Assembly (NCBI GenBank): GCA_037447655.1
Contig: JBBHKE010002914.1
Coordinates: forward strand, 119,909 to 183,908
Reading direction: 5' to 3'
Origin: Zygnema cylindricum
Lineage: Eukaryota; Streptophyta; Zygnematophyceae; Zygnematales; Zygnemataceae
Length of the DNA stretch: 64,000 nucleotides
A model generated the notes under the pieces. It saw only the letters and a list, made by a program, of their open reading frames with translations, did not search any database and was not told the DNA's origin. Shown here one piece after another: positions 1-10,721 of this stretch; position 1 is the stretch's first letter, and every line of letters starts with the position of its first letter. The translations under genes and the position numbers were made by a program.

Positions 1-605
1 AACAGAATCGAGTCAACAGACGAGATTCACAGATGACTTACTGATAGATGTCTTTACAAAAAATAAGTGCACATATCTGGACAAACGTAACTAGCCGGCG
101 GCGAGTATTTGTACAATCACTTAGTACAAATTCTCAGTAATGTGATTGTACAGTGGAAAATTAGTTTTAGCGTGATTAGAAGTAATTAGATCTCAGTGGT
201 AGTTTTGTGTTTTGGACATATCTCTTAGGAACACCTATATCGGCGATGCAGCATTATGTAATAGGACAACTAAAAGTAGGTACTCACCAAGAGTATAAGA
301 GTTAGGACTTAGATTGTTTTTTGTATCCAGACTTCCAAGTAGTAAACTGCAGATAGTTTTTGGGAAACTTTTGAGTATTATATCTTGAGTGTTGTCAGGT
401 CACATGAGCTGAAACTTTAGGAGTTGTCAGTGTTTGTGCTACTCTATATTCTGATAGAGTTTTGTGAGGTTTGGATGCTTGTATAAGATTTGGTGAGCAC
501 CTGAAGACTACTGTTTGATATAATTCTTGATATCTTCTGAGAGTGTATCATGTCTACTTCTACTACTACTGCTCCTCCACCTGCAACGGTGGTTGTAGAA
601 CAGCA
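1..605 (+). repeat. 5' LTR (partial) of the family C element
   Basis: It matches the 3' LTR from about 5280 on and ends at GAACAGCA, where the 3' copy ends GAACAACA (5886) and a solo copy ends GAACAACA (35251). Near its end an ATG at 550-552 opens a Ser/Thr/Pro-rich peptide beginning MSTSTTTAPPP, which is also present in the other two copies. The gag start therefore appears to sit inside this LTR. Confidence 0.8.
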
Positions 606-833
606 AGGCCAAGATCTTCCGCTTTTGCTTTTTTGATACGCTAGAAAATCTGACAGAATAGTAGTTTTAAGTGTTTGTGCTCCTAAGAAAAGATAAGCAA
701 AAAAAACAAGCTCAATTTCAAATTGCAATTTGTGGGAAGTAACAAGAACAAACTTTAGAGATTTGAACACAAAACTGATAGTTATACTGTTATATGACTT
801 AAAAAACGTGGATACTTTTAACGATACTTAGCT
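606..833 (+). other. Leader between the family C LTR and readable gag
   Basis: This stretch is AT-rich with no open frame linking the LTR-borne ATG to the gag frame that opens at 834. Neither a 3'-end nor an anticodon-arm initiator tRNA complement is visible. The first part of gag and the primer-binding site seem to have been deleted or replaced here. Confidence 0.45.
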
Positions 834-3800
834 ATGTCTCGGATAAAAATGAAAAAAACAATTGATATCTGGAAATCTCTTAAAACTGAATATGAAAAAG
901 CTAATGTCCAAGAAGAACTCCTATTGGCTGGGAAAATTTGGGACTATAAATACACTGGCGGTACAATAGCTGAATATTCTAACAAGTTTGGCATCCTTGT
1001 AGATGCACATGCTTGCGCAGGTGGGGTGTTTCCTCGGTTTCAACAGGCAGCATTGCTCATGCGGGGTCTCCCTCGTAGTATGATAGGAGCATCTGATATG
1101 CTCAAACAAAAGGATAAAGCTAGCTGGACTTTACAGTTAGCTATCAATATTTTGCTAGAAGAGGAAGCTACATCTAATATTCTCAATGTTGAGCAGGTTA
1201 TGGCTTTTAATTCAGACTTTGAGAAGAAAGGACAGTTTAATCAGCAAAGAAATCAGTTTAATCAGCTCAGACAGTTTAATCAGGGTGGGAATAGACAATC
1301 CAACAATGCATGTTTTTATTGTAGTGAGAGGGGTCATGGATACAAATTTTGTCCTAAGCTTAAAAAAGCTAACGATACAGGTTTATACAGGTCGGGGTGG
1401 CAACAAAGTCAGTTTTACAAAAACTTCACGGGGCCTCCACCTCGTGGAAATGAACTCTTATCAGCCTCTTTATCACTCCACGACGAGGCTGTGACATTTT
1501 CTGAGGAGGATGAAACGGATCTATTTGCTATGGCGGCAGCGATAGAGGGCGCGAAGGACCCTGGATGGATAATGGATACTGGAGCGTCAGCCCACATGTG
1601 CTGGATCAAAGCCATCTTCAAAAATCTGAAAACAACAACGGAGAAAAACATTTATTATGCTTGTGGAATGAGTGTTCAAACTCGTGCTGTGGGTGATGTG
1701 TCTTTGCTGGTGGATGTGGAGGGCAAAGCAACTGAAAGGACTCTTCACAATGTCTTATTTGTGCCTGACTTTAAGAAAAATATGTTTTCTACGTCCTTGG
1801 TAGAGAGTAAAGGCTTTGAGGTTAATTTGAAAAATTGTAGGCACGTTGTTAGCAAAAATGGCAAAGTCGCAGTTACAGGTACTACAGATAATAGCAAGAT
1901 GTACCGAATGGATATGGCTAATACCAAGGAGAATGATGTTCTGTACTCCGATGTTTTGCACTCAAATGAGTTGTGGCATAAAAGATTAGGCCATGTAAAC
2001 TATGATAGTTTGAGGAAAATGGTCCTTGTTGGAAAAATAGAGGGTGTATCAATCACAGATGAGCCGGTCAAAACTTGTGATGGTTCCGCTTTAGGCAAAA
2101 TCCACAGATTGCCATTTCCTAAAGAGTTTGAGCATTGGTCAACGAAAGCGTTGCAACAAATTCATTCGGATGTCTTTGGTCCGGCGAAGGTTCCATCTGC
2201 CGGGGGAATGAAATATATGGTCACCTTCACAGATGATTTTTCCAGGTTTACAAAAGTTTACTTCATGAAGGAGAAGAGTGAAGTGTTTGGTCACTTCAAA
2301 CACTATAAAGCATGGGCTGAAAAGCTTCATAATTTACCTATTTTGCAACTCAGATCGGACAATGGTGGTGAATATACATCAAAGGAATTTGAATCATTTT
2401 TACTCAATGAGGGAATAAGTCATCTATTGACTGTTCCATATTCACCCGAACAAAATGGGGTGTCGGAAAGACTAAATAGAACTCTCACAGAGAGCTCTAG
2501 GTCGATGCTCGCAGATAAAAATGTGGATCCGAAATTCTTGGTTGAGGCTCTAAATTGTGCAGTTTATATTAAGAATAGGATAGGATCAAGATCAGAAGGC
2601 ATACTCCTTACGAGATTTGGACAGGAAACAAACCAGATGTTAGCCATTTCAAGGTCTTTGGTAGTCAATGCTTTATATTGGATACGTTTACAGATAGATG
2701 GAAAATGGAACCGAAGGGATTATTGGGTATTCTGTTAGGATATGATGATCACTCAAAAGGTTATAAAGTCTTTGTGTTTGAGAGGCAGAAAATAGTTGTA
2801 GCAAGGAAAATCATTGTTAAAGATGAACTAGACTCCATAGATTTATTTAAAATGATTGAGCAGCAAAAGCAACAAAAGGAACAGGAATATGTCATTTTAG
2901 ATTCCATGCAGGATATTGTCCCGCACATTCCACAAACTCTGGTGGTGACTCCGGAGTCCGACTCTCTCCAAGTTCCTCAACACATTCGAATCCAGAAGGA
3001 CCAACAGCGGTCAGTACACACAGATCGCAACCCAGCGCAATCAGCGCAATGCACGGCATCCGACAATCTCAGCCTCAGAATTTCCGGGGGGGGGGAGATC
3101 AAGCAGCGCCTGCAAGCAAGCTCTCACTTTGCCTACTCGGCAGCCTCAGGGGAGTTTTTGATCATTCATGAGGCCTTCTCATCACCAGATCGGAATCACT
3201 GGATCGAGGTAGCAAACGATGAAATGAAGTCCATCATAGAGGCTGAAACATGGGAACTTGTGGACCTTCCTCTAGACCAAAAAGCGATCGACAACAAATG
3301 GGTATTCAAGGTGAAGTTAAATCCTGATAACACCATTGAACATTATAAGGCCAGACTTGTGGCAAAGGGGTATAATCTAAAGAAAGGAATCGATTTTGAA
3401 GAAACATTTCTCCGGTTGTAAGATTTCCAACAGTTAGGATTTTGCTGTCTGTAGTTGCTATAAAAGTTATGGAAATACATCAGATGGATGTAAAGACGGC
3501 CTTTTTGCACAGAGAACTAGAAGAGACCATTTACATGTAGCAGCCTGAAAAGTATGTGGAACCAAGAAAATAGCACTTAGTATGCAAGTTGCTAAAATCT
3601 TTGTACGGCCTAAAACAGGCCCCCAGACAGTGGAATCTAAAGCTTGATGAATTCTTGACTAGCCTAGGATTTCATAAGATAAGTTTTTATCACTCTGCCT
3701 ACGTTCTAAAGGGTGACAATGGGATAGTATATATAGCAGTATATGTAGATGATTTGCTATTAATTAGCAAATCAATGGTTGAAATTAACAAAATCAAAAC

Positions 3801-4740
3801 TGCTCTAAACTCAGGGTTCGAGATAAAAGACCTCGGTGAGGCAAAATATATTTTGGGTATCCAGGTAGAGAGGGACAGAAATGAGAAAATAATAAAATTG
3901 ACTAAAAAAGAGGCTATTCGAAACATGTTAGATGAGTACGGAATGCGGGAGGCAAAAGGATGTTTAACTCTAATGGAGTTTCAGCAGAAGTTAGAGGGAG
4001 AAGAGACAGAACCAAGTGTCATTGTTAGCAAGTATTTAGAGTCAGAGGAGAATGATCCTATGACAATAATACCTTATAGACAGTTAGTGGGAAGCTTAAT
4101 ATATTTCATGAACTGTACCCGTCTTGACGTTGCTGCAACAGTCAGGGTACTGAGCATGAGTCTAGAAAATCCAAGAAAATCTGATCTTGATGCAGTAAGG
4201 AGAGTCTTAAGATATTTGGCAGGAACTAAAGATCTCAAACTCACTCTAGGCGGAGGAGAAGTCAAGCTGCAAACATGGAGTGATACAAGCTTTGGCGACA
4301 TGCCAAGCCGAAAATCCACCACGGGATTCATTCTACAAATTGGGAACGGTACTTGCTACTGGAGCAGCAAACTTCAAAAGGTTACAGCAGAGTCGACAAT
4401 GGAGTCAGAATATATGGCAGCAAGCTCGTCCCACAAAGAACTCTTATAGGTAAAATCCATATTACAAGAACTAGGATAAATGCAAGTTGGTCCACAGGTG
4501 ATCTGGTGCGATAACCATAACCAGGGTGCCATTCCCATTGCTTCTAACCCGAGTCATCACTTCAAAAGCAAGCACATGGATGTACGATTACACTTTGTAA
4601 GAGAAAAAGTGTTGCTAGGGTGATCAAATTATGCTATCTGCCAGATGAAGAATGGTTGTTGATATGCTTACTAAAGCTCTTCTTGCTCCCAAGCTGAACT
4701 ATTGTAGGAATTTAGTAGGATTGGGTGAATAGGTGATTAG
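834..4740 (+). pseudogene. Family C gag-pol polyprotein, decayed
   Basis: The first frame (834-2738) covers a gag piece with a CCHC zinc knuckle (CFYCSERGHGYKFC), an aspartic protease site (DTGA in WIMDTGASAHMC), the gag-pre-integrase motif (HKRLGHVN) and the integrase core (HSDVFGP, LRSDNGGEYT, then EQNGVSERLNR). The integrase zinc motif is damaged: CDGSALGK stands where CxxCxxGK is expected. The frame shifts at about 2640-2680. RT starts in the next frame (NKWVFKVKLNPDNT), shifts again near 3415, has stops near 3538 and 3570, and resumes with KSLYGLKQAPRQWN and the catalytic YVDD. RNase H follows (TWSDTSFGD, ESTMESEYMA), with a stop at 4447 and more readable sequence to about 4735. Gag lacks its N-terminus. 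It cannot make a working polyprotein. Confidence 0.9.
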
Positions 4741-4963
4741 CTCCACTGCAATACTGCCATGATGTGATAGCCCAAAATTAGGATGTAGTGGACCTAGGTG
4801 ATTAGTTGGTTTGCTGCACTGCTATGTTGCCATGTTGCGCTGCTATAGTTGCGCTGCTATGTTACCATGTTGCGCTGCTATGGCTGCGCTCCTATGCTGC
4901 CATGATGCACTAAGTACGACATCGCAGCTGCGCTTATACACTGAGTCTAAAGCTTTAGGGGAG
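4741..4963 (+). repeat. Short tandem repeats and polypurine tract before the 3' LTR
   Basis: The stretch 4800-4910 consists of imperfect repeats around TGCGCTGCTATG and TTGCCATG, about 20 bp each. It ends in the purine-rich run AAAGCTTTAGGGGAG (4949-4963), directly before the LTR, which fits a polypurine tract for plus-strand priming. Confidence 0.6.
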
Positions 4964-5886
4964 TATTGGTTTTTGAAAGCTTAAGTCTCAGCAAATTTAT
5001 GTGACGGCGGGAAAATAGATCTATAGGGACACGCGTCATCACTAGAACACAATGAAAGTTTTAATCGTACTGACACTAGTATTCTAACATCGCAGCTGCG
5101 ACGCAAATGGAAAAAACGCAGCTTCGGTTTTTTTTGATATGGTCCGTACGGACCAACGCAGTTGCTACACAACAAGACAAATGCAGCTGCGACTGTTTTT
5201 GGTATGGGACAACGCAGCTGCAGCGAAGCTGCGAATATTCGAATATGATCTGGAACTGGACTGCGCTGCTACGGTTGAACAGAATCGAGTCAACAGACGA
5301 GATTCACAGATGACTTACTCATAGATGTCTTAAGAACAAATAAGTGCACATATCGGGACAAACGTAAATAGCCGGCGGCAAGTATTTGTACAATCACTTA
5401 GTACAGATTCTCAGTAATGTGATTGAAAGTGGTAAATTAGTTTTAGCGTGATTAGAAGTAATTAGATCTCAGTGGTAGTTTGTGTTTTGGACATGTCTTT
5501 TAGGAACACCTGTATCAGCGGTGCAGCATTATTTTATAGGACAACTAAAAGTAGATACTCACTAAGAGTATAAGAGTTAGGACTTAGAATGTTTTTTGTA
5601 TCCAAACTTCCAAGTAGTAAAATGCAAACAGTTTTTGGGAAACTTCTGAGTATTATATCTTGAGTGTTGTCGGGTCAATTGAGCTGAAACTTTGGGAGTT
5701 TTCACTGTTTGTGCTACTTTATATTCGGATAGAGTTTTGTAAGGGTTGGATGCTTCTATACGATTTGGTGAGCACTTGAATATTGTTGTTTGATATAATT
5801 TTTGATAGCTTGTGAGAGTGTATCATGTCTACTTCTACTACTACTACTGCCGCTCCTCCACCTGCACCAGTGGTCGTGGAACAACA
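4964..5886 (+). repeat. 3' LTR of the family C element
   Basis: It pairs with 1-605 over its right two thirds. It contains several CAGCTG/GCAGCTGCG motifs (5089-5230) and several GTAC cores. The LTR-borne ATG is at 5825-5827. The right end, GAACAACA, abuts a C/T-rich tract, and the left half of any target duplication lies outside the window. Confidence 0.8.
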
Positions 5887-6150
5887 CCCTTTCCCACCCC
5901 TCCCATCCCTCTTTTTCTCTTATTTCCTATTCACGTCCATCCCTCTCCCCCCTACATCCTCCCCTCCCTCCCTTCCCTCTCCTCTTCGCCTCCTCCCTTC
6001 CCTCCCCTCTTCGCCTCCTCCTTTCACTCACCTCTTCTCCTCCTCCGCTCCCCCTGCCCCCTCCTCCCTCCCATTCTCCCTCCTCCCCTCCCTCTAGCTC
6101 TCCCTTCCCCCTTCTCTATAGCCTTACCTCCCTCCTTCCCTTCCTCCTTT
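5887..6150. repeat. Polypyrimidine (C/T) tract, left part
   Basis: About 260 bases of almost pure C and T on this strand (CCCTCC and CTCCTCTT motifs). It continues after the solo LTR at 7137-7187. Open frames across it are Ser/Pro/Leu runs produced by the composition and are not genes. Confidence 0.85.
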
Positions 6151-7135
6151 TGAATAAATAGTTTTATTTGTTATTTTCTAGGTAATAATATATTTGTGGA
6201 AAAATGAACATGCAGACAGCTTGTCTTCATCTCTTCTCTCTTACCCCCATACTTGTTGTAATAACTGAAGGAGAGAGAGAGTGAAAGAGCCATGGCTGCC
6301 TCCGCTCCATAGACAAGGTTAGTGAGTGATCTTAAGTCACTCTCTACAAAAAGGTTGAGTCGAACAGGACTCGAACCCCCGACCGGTAGAGCTTGGCGTA
6401 GAAGTCCGCTCTAACCAGTCTGTCGTAGATGTTCGCTAGAGTACTTAGGGTGTGATTTGTATTTAAAGTATGTTACATCCCATAATCCGATTAACGAAAA
6501 TGTAAATGTTACATCATAGAATGGGTTAAATTCAGTGCGAACTGGATCCCGCACGAAACAAATGAATCTGACATTTGTTTCGACGGACGACATTTAATGC
6601 CGGTTCGCATCCAACAGCATACGTCTTCGCCGCGATTCTGAAAAGGTCACTTTGGCGTTTTATGATGTGGCATGACGTGGAGCCACGTGGAGAGATGACA
6701 TTCGATCATGGGAATTCCGAGGAACGTACGGACGAGTAAAAATCCGACACGCGTCACCATTTAAGCCTTGTCGTACATATGCCGTACAAAAGGTACACCG
6801 ACAGTAGTACTTTTTGGTACGGTACAGTAATCTGATTGGTCCGTACTTCAGTAGATAGAAGCTATTAGAGGGAATCAGGACTTGGAAAATTTTGGTAGGT
6901 AGTCACCTCTCCCTTTGAGAGTTTGTACAATTACTGCCTCATAACTTATCGGCACGTTGGCCGTTTTCAGTTATTCTTTTTGCTACAGACTCAGGGGAGT
7001 CCAGGCTGCGCTACGGTGCAGTCAAACTATCATTTTGCTTTCCTGGACAGCAGTGGTTGTGGCTTGAAGTGGGTTAGTTAATATTATCTAGAGGCTTCTT
7101 CAATTCTCTGGTTTAATAAAGGACACAGAATTGCA
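6151..7135 (+). repeat. Diverged solo LTR, related to the D and E LTRs
   Basis: It starts TGAATAAATAG, followed by TTATTTTCTAGG as in the B and D LTRs, and ends GGACACAGAATTGCA, like the D LTR end. In between it keeps the LTR landmarks in order: GAGCCATGGCTGCC (6287-6300), an antisense tRNA-like block (6351-6430), a GTAC-rich block with ATTGGT (6780-6855) and GACTCAGGGGAGTC (6986-6999). No internal region is attached. It splits the C/T tract. No clear 5-bp duplication is visible. Confidence 0.8.
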
Positions 7136-7659
7136 CGTCCTTCCCTTCCTCCCTCCCCTCCCTCCCTCCCTCCCTTCCCTTCGCACTTAGGCACCATTAA
7201 ACATTTTGGTCCTTCCATGTTGTTTGTCATAGGAATTGTTTGATGTAGGACTTTGGTCATTGGGCATTGTGCACTTGAGACTCTTCCAACTTGGACGTTG
7301 TTTGACGGTTGAACTTTTGACATCGGACTTTGGACATGCAACGTTTCACATTCCCATTTTACATTTTTTTTACAAAATCATCTTTGAGTATAGCAGTTCA
7401 TAATAATGAAATAAACAAATTTAAAACAGGTGACAAACATAAAAACGCAAAGATTATTTTTTAGTAAGGACACCACATCCCATCAAAGTGCGAAAAGCCC
7501 TATTTGCCAACATTGCACTTCTTACTATTTTGTTGAAGATCAAAATATCCACGCTGAATTGGTTTGAAACAGCGGGTCCATAGCTATGCGGTTCAGGCCC
7601 GGCGATGAATCTTCGTTTGCATATTGTAGAGGAAATCGGTAAGCCGGCTATGTTATGTT
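7136..7659. other. C/T tract remainder, then unassigned DNA
   Basis: Bases 7137-7187 complete the polypyrimidine tract. From 7190 to about 7350 there are loose repeats of roughly 25 bp around GGACTTTGG, TTGACATC and ACGTTG. From 7350 to 7659 I see no gene and no recognisable element. Confidence 0.5.
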
Positions 7660-8052
7660 TTTTGCGTGGCACTTTGCTAGTGTGGCAATTTGTTGATATG
7701 GCACTATACTCTGTGTTGACGAAATGATTTGTTGATGCCACGCATTGCTCAAGTTGCATTATGTTGGCGTCACACCTTGATGTTGATGTCACGTTGGTGA
7801 TGGGCATCATGTTGACGAGTTTGCAGATTGTTGATGTGGCACGCTGTTCAATTGACAATCATTTTGCTGACGTGGTACCTTGTTGACGTGGCACTATGAC
7901 GTTGTAAAAATGTTTTTGATGTGGCACCCATCTGTTGTGTTAAAAAGTGTGTTCTTGCACCTAATAACGTGACACCATAATGACGCGGCATTATGCTGAT
8001 GTGACATGCACCATGTGGACGTGGCACCATGATGACGTGGCGGATTGATGTT
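7660..8052. repeat. TGACGTGGC minisatellite, segment 1
   Basis: Degenerate short repeats, about 14-18 bp apart, built on TGACGTGGCAC or TGATGTGGCAC. The array is interrupted by element A after ATGTT (8048-8052) and resumes with the same ATGTT at 19068. Confidence 0.75.
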
Positions 8053-9050
8053 TGTTGTTTTGAAAAGTCAGTTTCGTGCGTACGAGACAGTTTCCCCGTA
8101 ACTGCTAATTGGATTTAATATGGAGGTTTGAATAGATTCACGGATTGGGGGAGCGAACGATTTGATATAATTAAAGTGACGTAAAAGACTCATTGAGTGG
8201 TGTGAACAAGCTGTGACAAATGGACGGCGGATCGCGAAGCGATCCGATGTAAAATAAACAGAATAGGCGCCGCCGGTACGGCGGAGCTGCGACGCAGTTA
8301 AGTCAACGTAGCTGCGGCTATTTGTATGATCCGCACGGACAAGCGCAGCCAGCGCAGCCAGCGCAGCTAGCGCAGCTGCGGATAATATGACTAGGATATA
8401 TCTCGAGTAATGATGATTGTACGGTAGTGGTAGCTTAGTAGTTGCTTAGTGGTAGCTTGGTTTCTGACATCGAAGAGTACGGTGTAAATATTCTGTACAA
8501 CAGAGGTTTGTCCTTTTCACTAGTTAGGTTATTAGAGTAGATACAGTACGGCTGGTATGCCTCCGTACATAGAGTAGTGAAATCTCTGAGTATAACTTGT
8601 AGGACTTAGATTATTGTGATATCGTAGTCAAGTTTCTCAAAGCAATGGCAAAATGTTTTCTGCATCTTTGACCTGTTGGTGTGATCACTCTGTTTGGTTC
8701 TTTCATATGAAACTTTGTGGAGTTATTCTATGATATAGAATATATATATTTGTGAAGTTTCATTGTATTCCAGTATCTCTGTAAGATTCTGTGAGCAGTC
8801 TAAGTGGTTAGTTTGTGAAGCTGTCAACTGTTTTTGTGAAACTCTGGAGCTTATATCTTCTAGATGCCTTGGTGGAGTTGGCTATAACTTTGGGAGATTA
8901 TAGTGTTTATGGTATACTAAATATTAGTGCAGTTTGAGGTGATTCTGTTAAATTTAGAGTTATCTCTGCTGTCTGAAACACAGCTGTTTTTGAAGTAGTG
9001 TGTGGGTGCTTCCGTGAGTAATCCATGGCTGAAAAAGGCTATAGACAACA
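8053..9050 (+). repeat. 5' LTR of element A
   Basis: About 1.0 kb, TG...CA. It matches 11641-12001 joined to 18450-19067. It contains GCAGCTGCG and GCGCAGCCA repeats (8285-8385), like the family C LTR. A gag ATG (9025-9027) lies 26 bp before its end. Confidence 0.9.
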
Positions 9051-9775
9051 GGCTATGGGCCCACACCCATGTCTACCTATATTTGATGGATAAAAATATC
9101 ACTACTGGAAGTGTGCACTCGAGAGCTACTTCGAGATGATGGAACTAATGGATGTGGTGGATGGTACCTTGGCCGAAACGTCAAATGGATGGAAAAGTAA
9201 AAATCATGAGTGTCTAAGGGTTATTAAGAACTCCTTGACTCTGGATTTAATAATGTCAAACCTTAGTGTTAAAAAGGCAGCTGAATTATGGAAGTGCTTA
9301 GAAAGTATGTATGCAAAGACTTCTTTATATCATTGGCATAGCAGTGTTACCAAAATAGTTGAACACAAGTATGTAGGAGGGAGTATGGAGAAGCACTGTA
9401 TTCACTTACAAGTATTATTTGCAGAAAATGATTTGGCAGGAGGAAATTTTACAGATGCTCAAAAAGCTATCTTGTTAATGAGAAGTCTACCTAAAGGATA
9501 TAAGAGTGCACTAGATCGATTAACTTTTAATTGATAAAAATGATTGGAGCATAACTATAGCTAGACGAGTTATTCTAGATGAAGAGGCTAATAGAAGGGT
9601 CTTATCAAGTGAAAGGAATATAAAGGAATCTAAGCCTCAGTTTCAAAAATTTAAAGGTAATAATGAGTTTGGAGATCGGCCAAAGAAATGTATTTACTGT
9701 AATGATTAAGGACATACCTTCAGGGTATGTCCATCGTATAAAAGTGCATGTGTTACAAATTTTTTTTAGAGATGG
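9025..9775 (+). pseudogene. Element A gag, broken
   Basis: Reading starts at the LTR-borne ATG and passes through the primer site (MAEKGYRQQAMGPHPC, then LPIFDG). It meets a TAA at 9091 and is open again from 9094, with an internal ATG at 9136, to a TGA at 9535. The 9136-9534 part has copia gag (Retrotran_gag_2/UBN2-like) features: AELWKCLESMY, HKYVGG and ILLMRSLPKGYK. Beyond it lies a damaged zinc knuckle, KCIYCND, then a stop and GHTFRVC, at about 9687-9731. Gag function is lost in this copy. The spacing LTR-ATG, primer site, IFDG matches the other elements. Confidence 0.85.
9051..9065 (+). promoter_or_regulatory. Primer-binding site, half-tRNA type (element A)
   Basis: GGCTATGGGCCCACA directly follows the LTR. 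It matches the complement of the plant initiator tRNA-Met anticodon arm (GGTTATGGGCCCACC) at 13 of 15 positions. It lies inside the gag frame. Confidence 0.75.
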
Positions 9776-9797
9776 ATGGGACAACACCCTAGTTTGA

Positions 9798-10721
9798 ACT
9801 CCAACAAGAAAGGAATCAAGTGCTTTCGTGAGTGAGAGACAAGACTCGACAAATGACCAAAGGCATACACCGTGTGTTGACGAATTTATTTATTTACCGA
9901 CCTTCTGTGTTGTTTGGAATGGAGTAAAGGTGGAGGTGACAGAGAAGGATTTGGTGTCTGTCCCTTTTCCAGATGCCAGATTGATGAGTAACAAAGAGTT
10001 ACAAGAGGAAGAGTTGTTTGAAGTAAGAGAATTTAGAGGAAGTGAAGGTCACTTGGAAGTGGAAGCCGAAAAATACTTAAACATAAAGACTAATAAACTA
10101 AATCCATTTTTACTACAAGGACCGTGCGAAGATATGAAGAAAATTGGAATTAGCAATGAGGTGTATAATGTGGAAATTGGTGGAAGGAGTTATGTCACCG
10201 AAGATAGTGTGGTGAAGGACGAAAGAGAGAAGGACACGATTTCTGTGACCTTATCAGATGGCAAATCTGTGAGTGAAAATTGCTTACAAGAAAGTTTGTT
10301 AACTAAAGTAAGAGGAGTTGAAGGAAGAGATAGACACTTAGAAGCAGAAACTAGAAATAAGGTGTTCGTGAAAATTGGTGAACTAGGAGAAAAACAAAGA
10401 AAAATTGTTCAGAAAATTGGAGTGAGGAAAGAAGTTTGTGGGAGTGGAAAATGTAATAGAAATGCAAAAGTTAAAAGAGTGCAGCTGAAAAGAAGAAGAA
10501 TCAAAATTAAAATTTCTCAGATGAATGAAGTTGATGGAAGTAGCAAATCTATGGAGAAAAACATAAAGGTGAAACAGAAAACTAGTATTTTTGACATTAA
10601 ACGAGTAGAAAATTGTGACAGAAATGCAAACCTTCAAACAAGACAAAAGATCATGAGAAAACAAAAAGAAGATGTAATATTCAACGGATCAAAGGTAGAA
10701 GAAAACATACTCAGAGAGTGA
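9798..10721 (+). CDS. Unrecognised basic ORF occupying the pol position in element A
   Basis: The frame is open from 9798 to the TGA ending at 10721. There is no ATG at its start: the first ATG is 9984, and a GTG lies at 9828. It is in a different frame from gag, so it may once have been reached by frameshifting or as a gag fusion. Counting from 9828 (297 aa), I see no protease, integrase, RT or RNase H motif, no signal peptide and no membrane segment. Residues 41-113 and 136-203 look like an old internal duplication: SVPFPD with KELQEEELFEVREF, GHLEVEAE and KIGISNEV, against SVTLSD with NCLQESLLTKVR, RHLEAETR and KIGVRKEV. The C-terminal third is very Lys/Arg-rich (VKRVQLKRRRIKIKI) and repeats a C-x-RNA motif (CNRNAK at 209, CDRNAN at 263). 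A nucleic-acid-binding role is a guess from charge only. Confidence 0.6.
   Translation, partial: TPTRKESSAFVSERQDSTNDQRHTPCVDEFIYLPTFCVVWNGVKVEVTEKDLVSVPFPDARLMSNKELQEEELFEVREFRGSEGHLEVEAEKYLNIKTNKLNPFLLQGPCEDMKKIGISNEVYNVEIGGRSYVTEDSVVKDEREKDTISVTLSDGKSVSENCLQESLLTKVRGVEGRDRHLEAETRNKVFVKIGELGEKQRKIVQKIGVRKEVCGSGKCNRNAKVKRVQLKRRRIKIKISQMNEVDGSSKSMEKNIKVKQKTSIFDIKRVENCDRNANLQTRQKIMRKQKEDVIFNGSKVEENILRE

Larger units (their letters stand above)
1..5886 (+). mobile_element. Family C Ty1/copia element, left end outside window
   Basis: The first 605 bases recur, with scattered differences, at about 5280-5886. They are therefore the tail of a 5' LTR and its 3' partner. Between them lie decayed gag and pol in copia order (integrase before RT). 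The 3' LTR is about 920 bp, so roughly 315 bp of the 5' LTR lies outside the window. The start of the 3' LTR appears as TATTGG where TGTTGG is expected. No half-tRNA primer site like that of the other elements follows the 5' LTR. The element is old: several frameshifts and stops, and many LTR differences. Confidence 0.85.

Noticed and set aside
5802-6161. Ser/Pro/Leu-rich ORFs in three frames
   Set aside because: They are created by the polypyrimidine tract and begin at the LTR-borne ATG of family C. All three frames are open, as expected from composition.
6351-6430. A genuine tRNA gene on the minus strand of the 6151 solo LTR
   Set aside because: It has A- and B-box-like sequences and a T-arm, but I could not pair a proper acceptor stem or anticodon arm. 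Kept as a tRNA-like module only.
9798-10721. Element A ORF as an env-like gene
   Set aside because: No signal peptide, membrane segment or glycosylation-rich ectodomain is visible; the protein is hydrophilic and basic.
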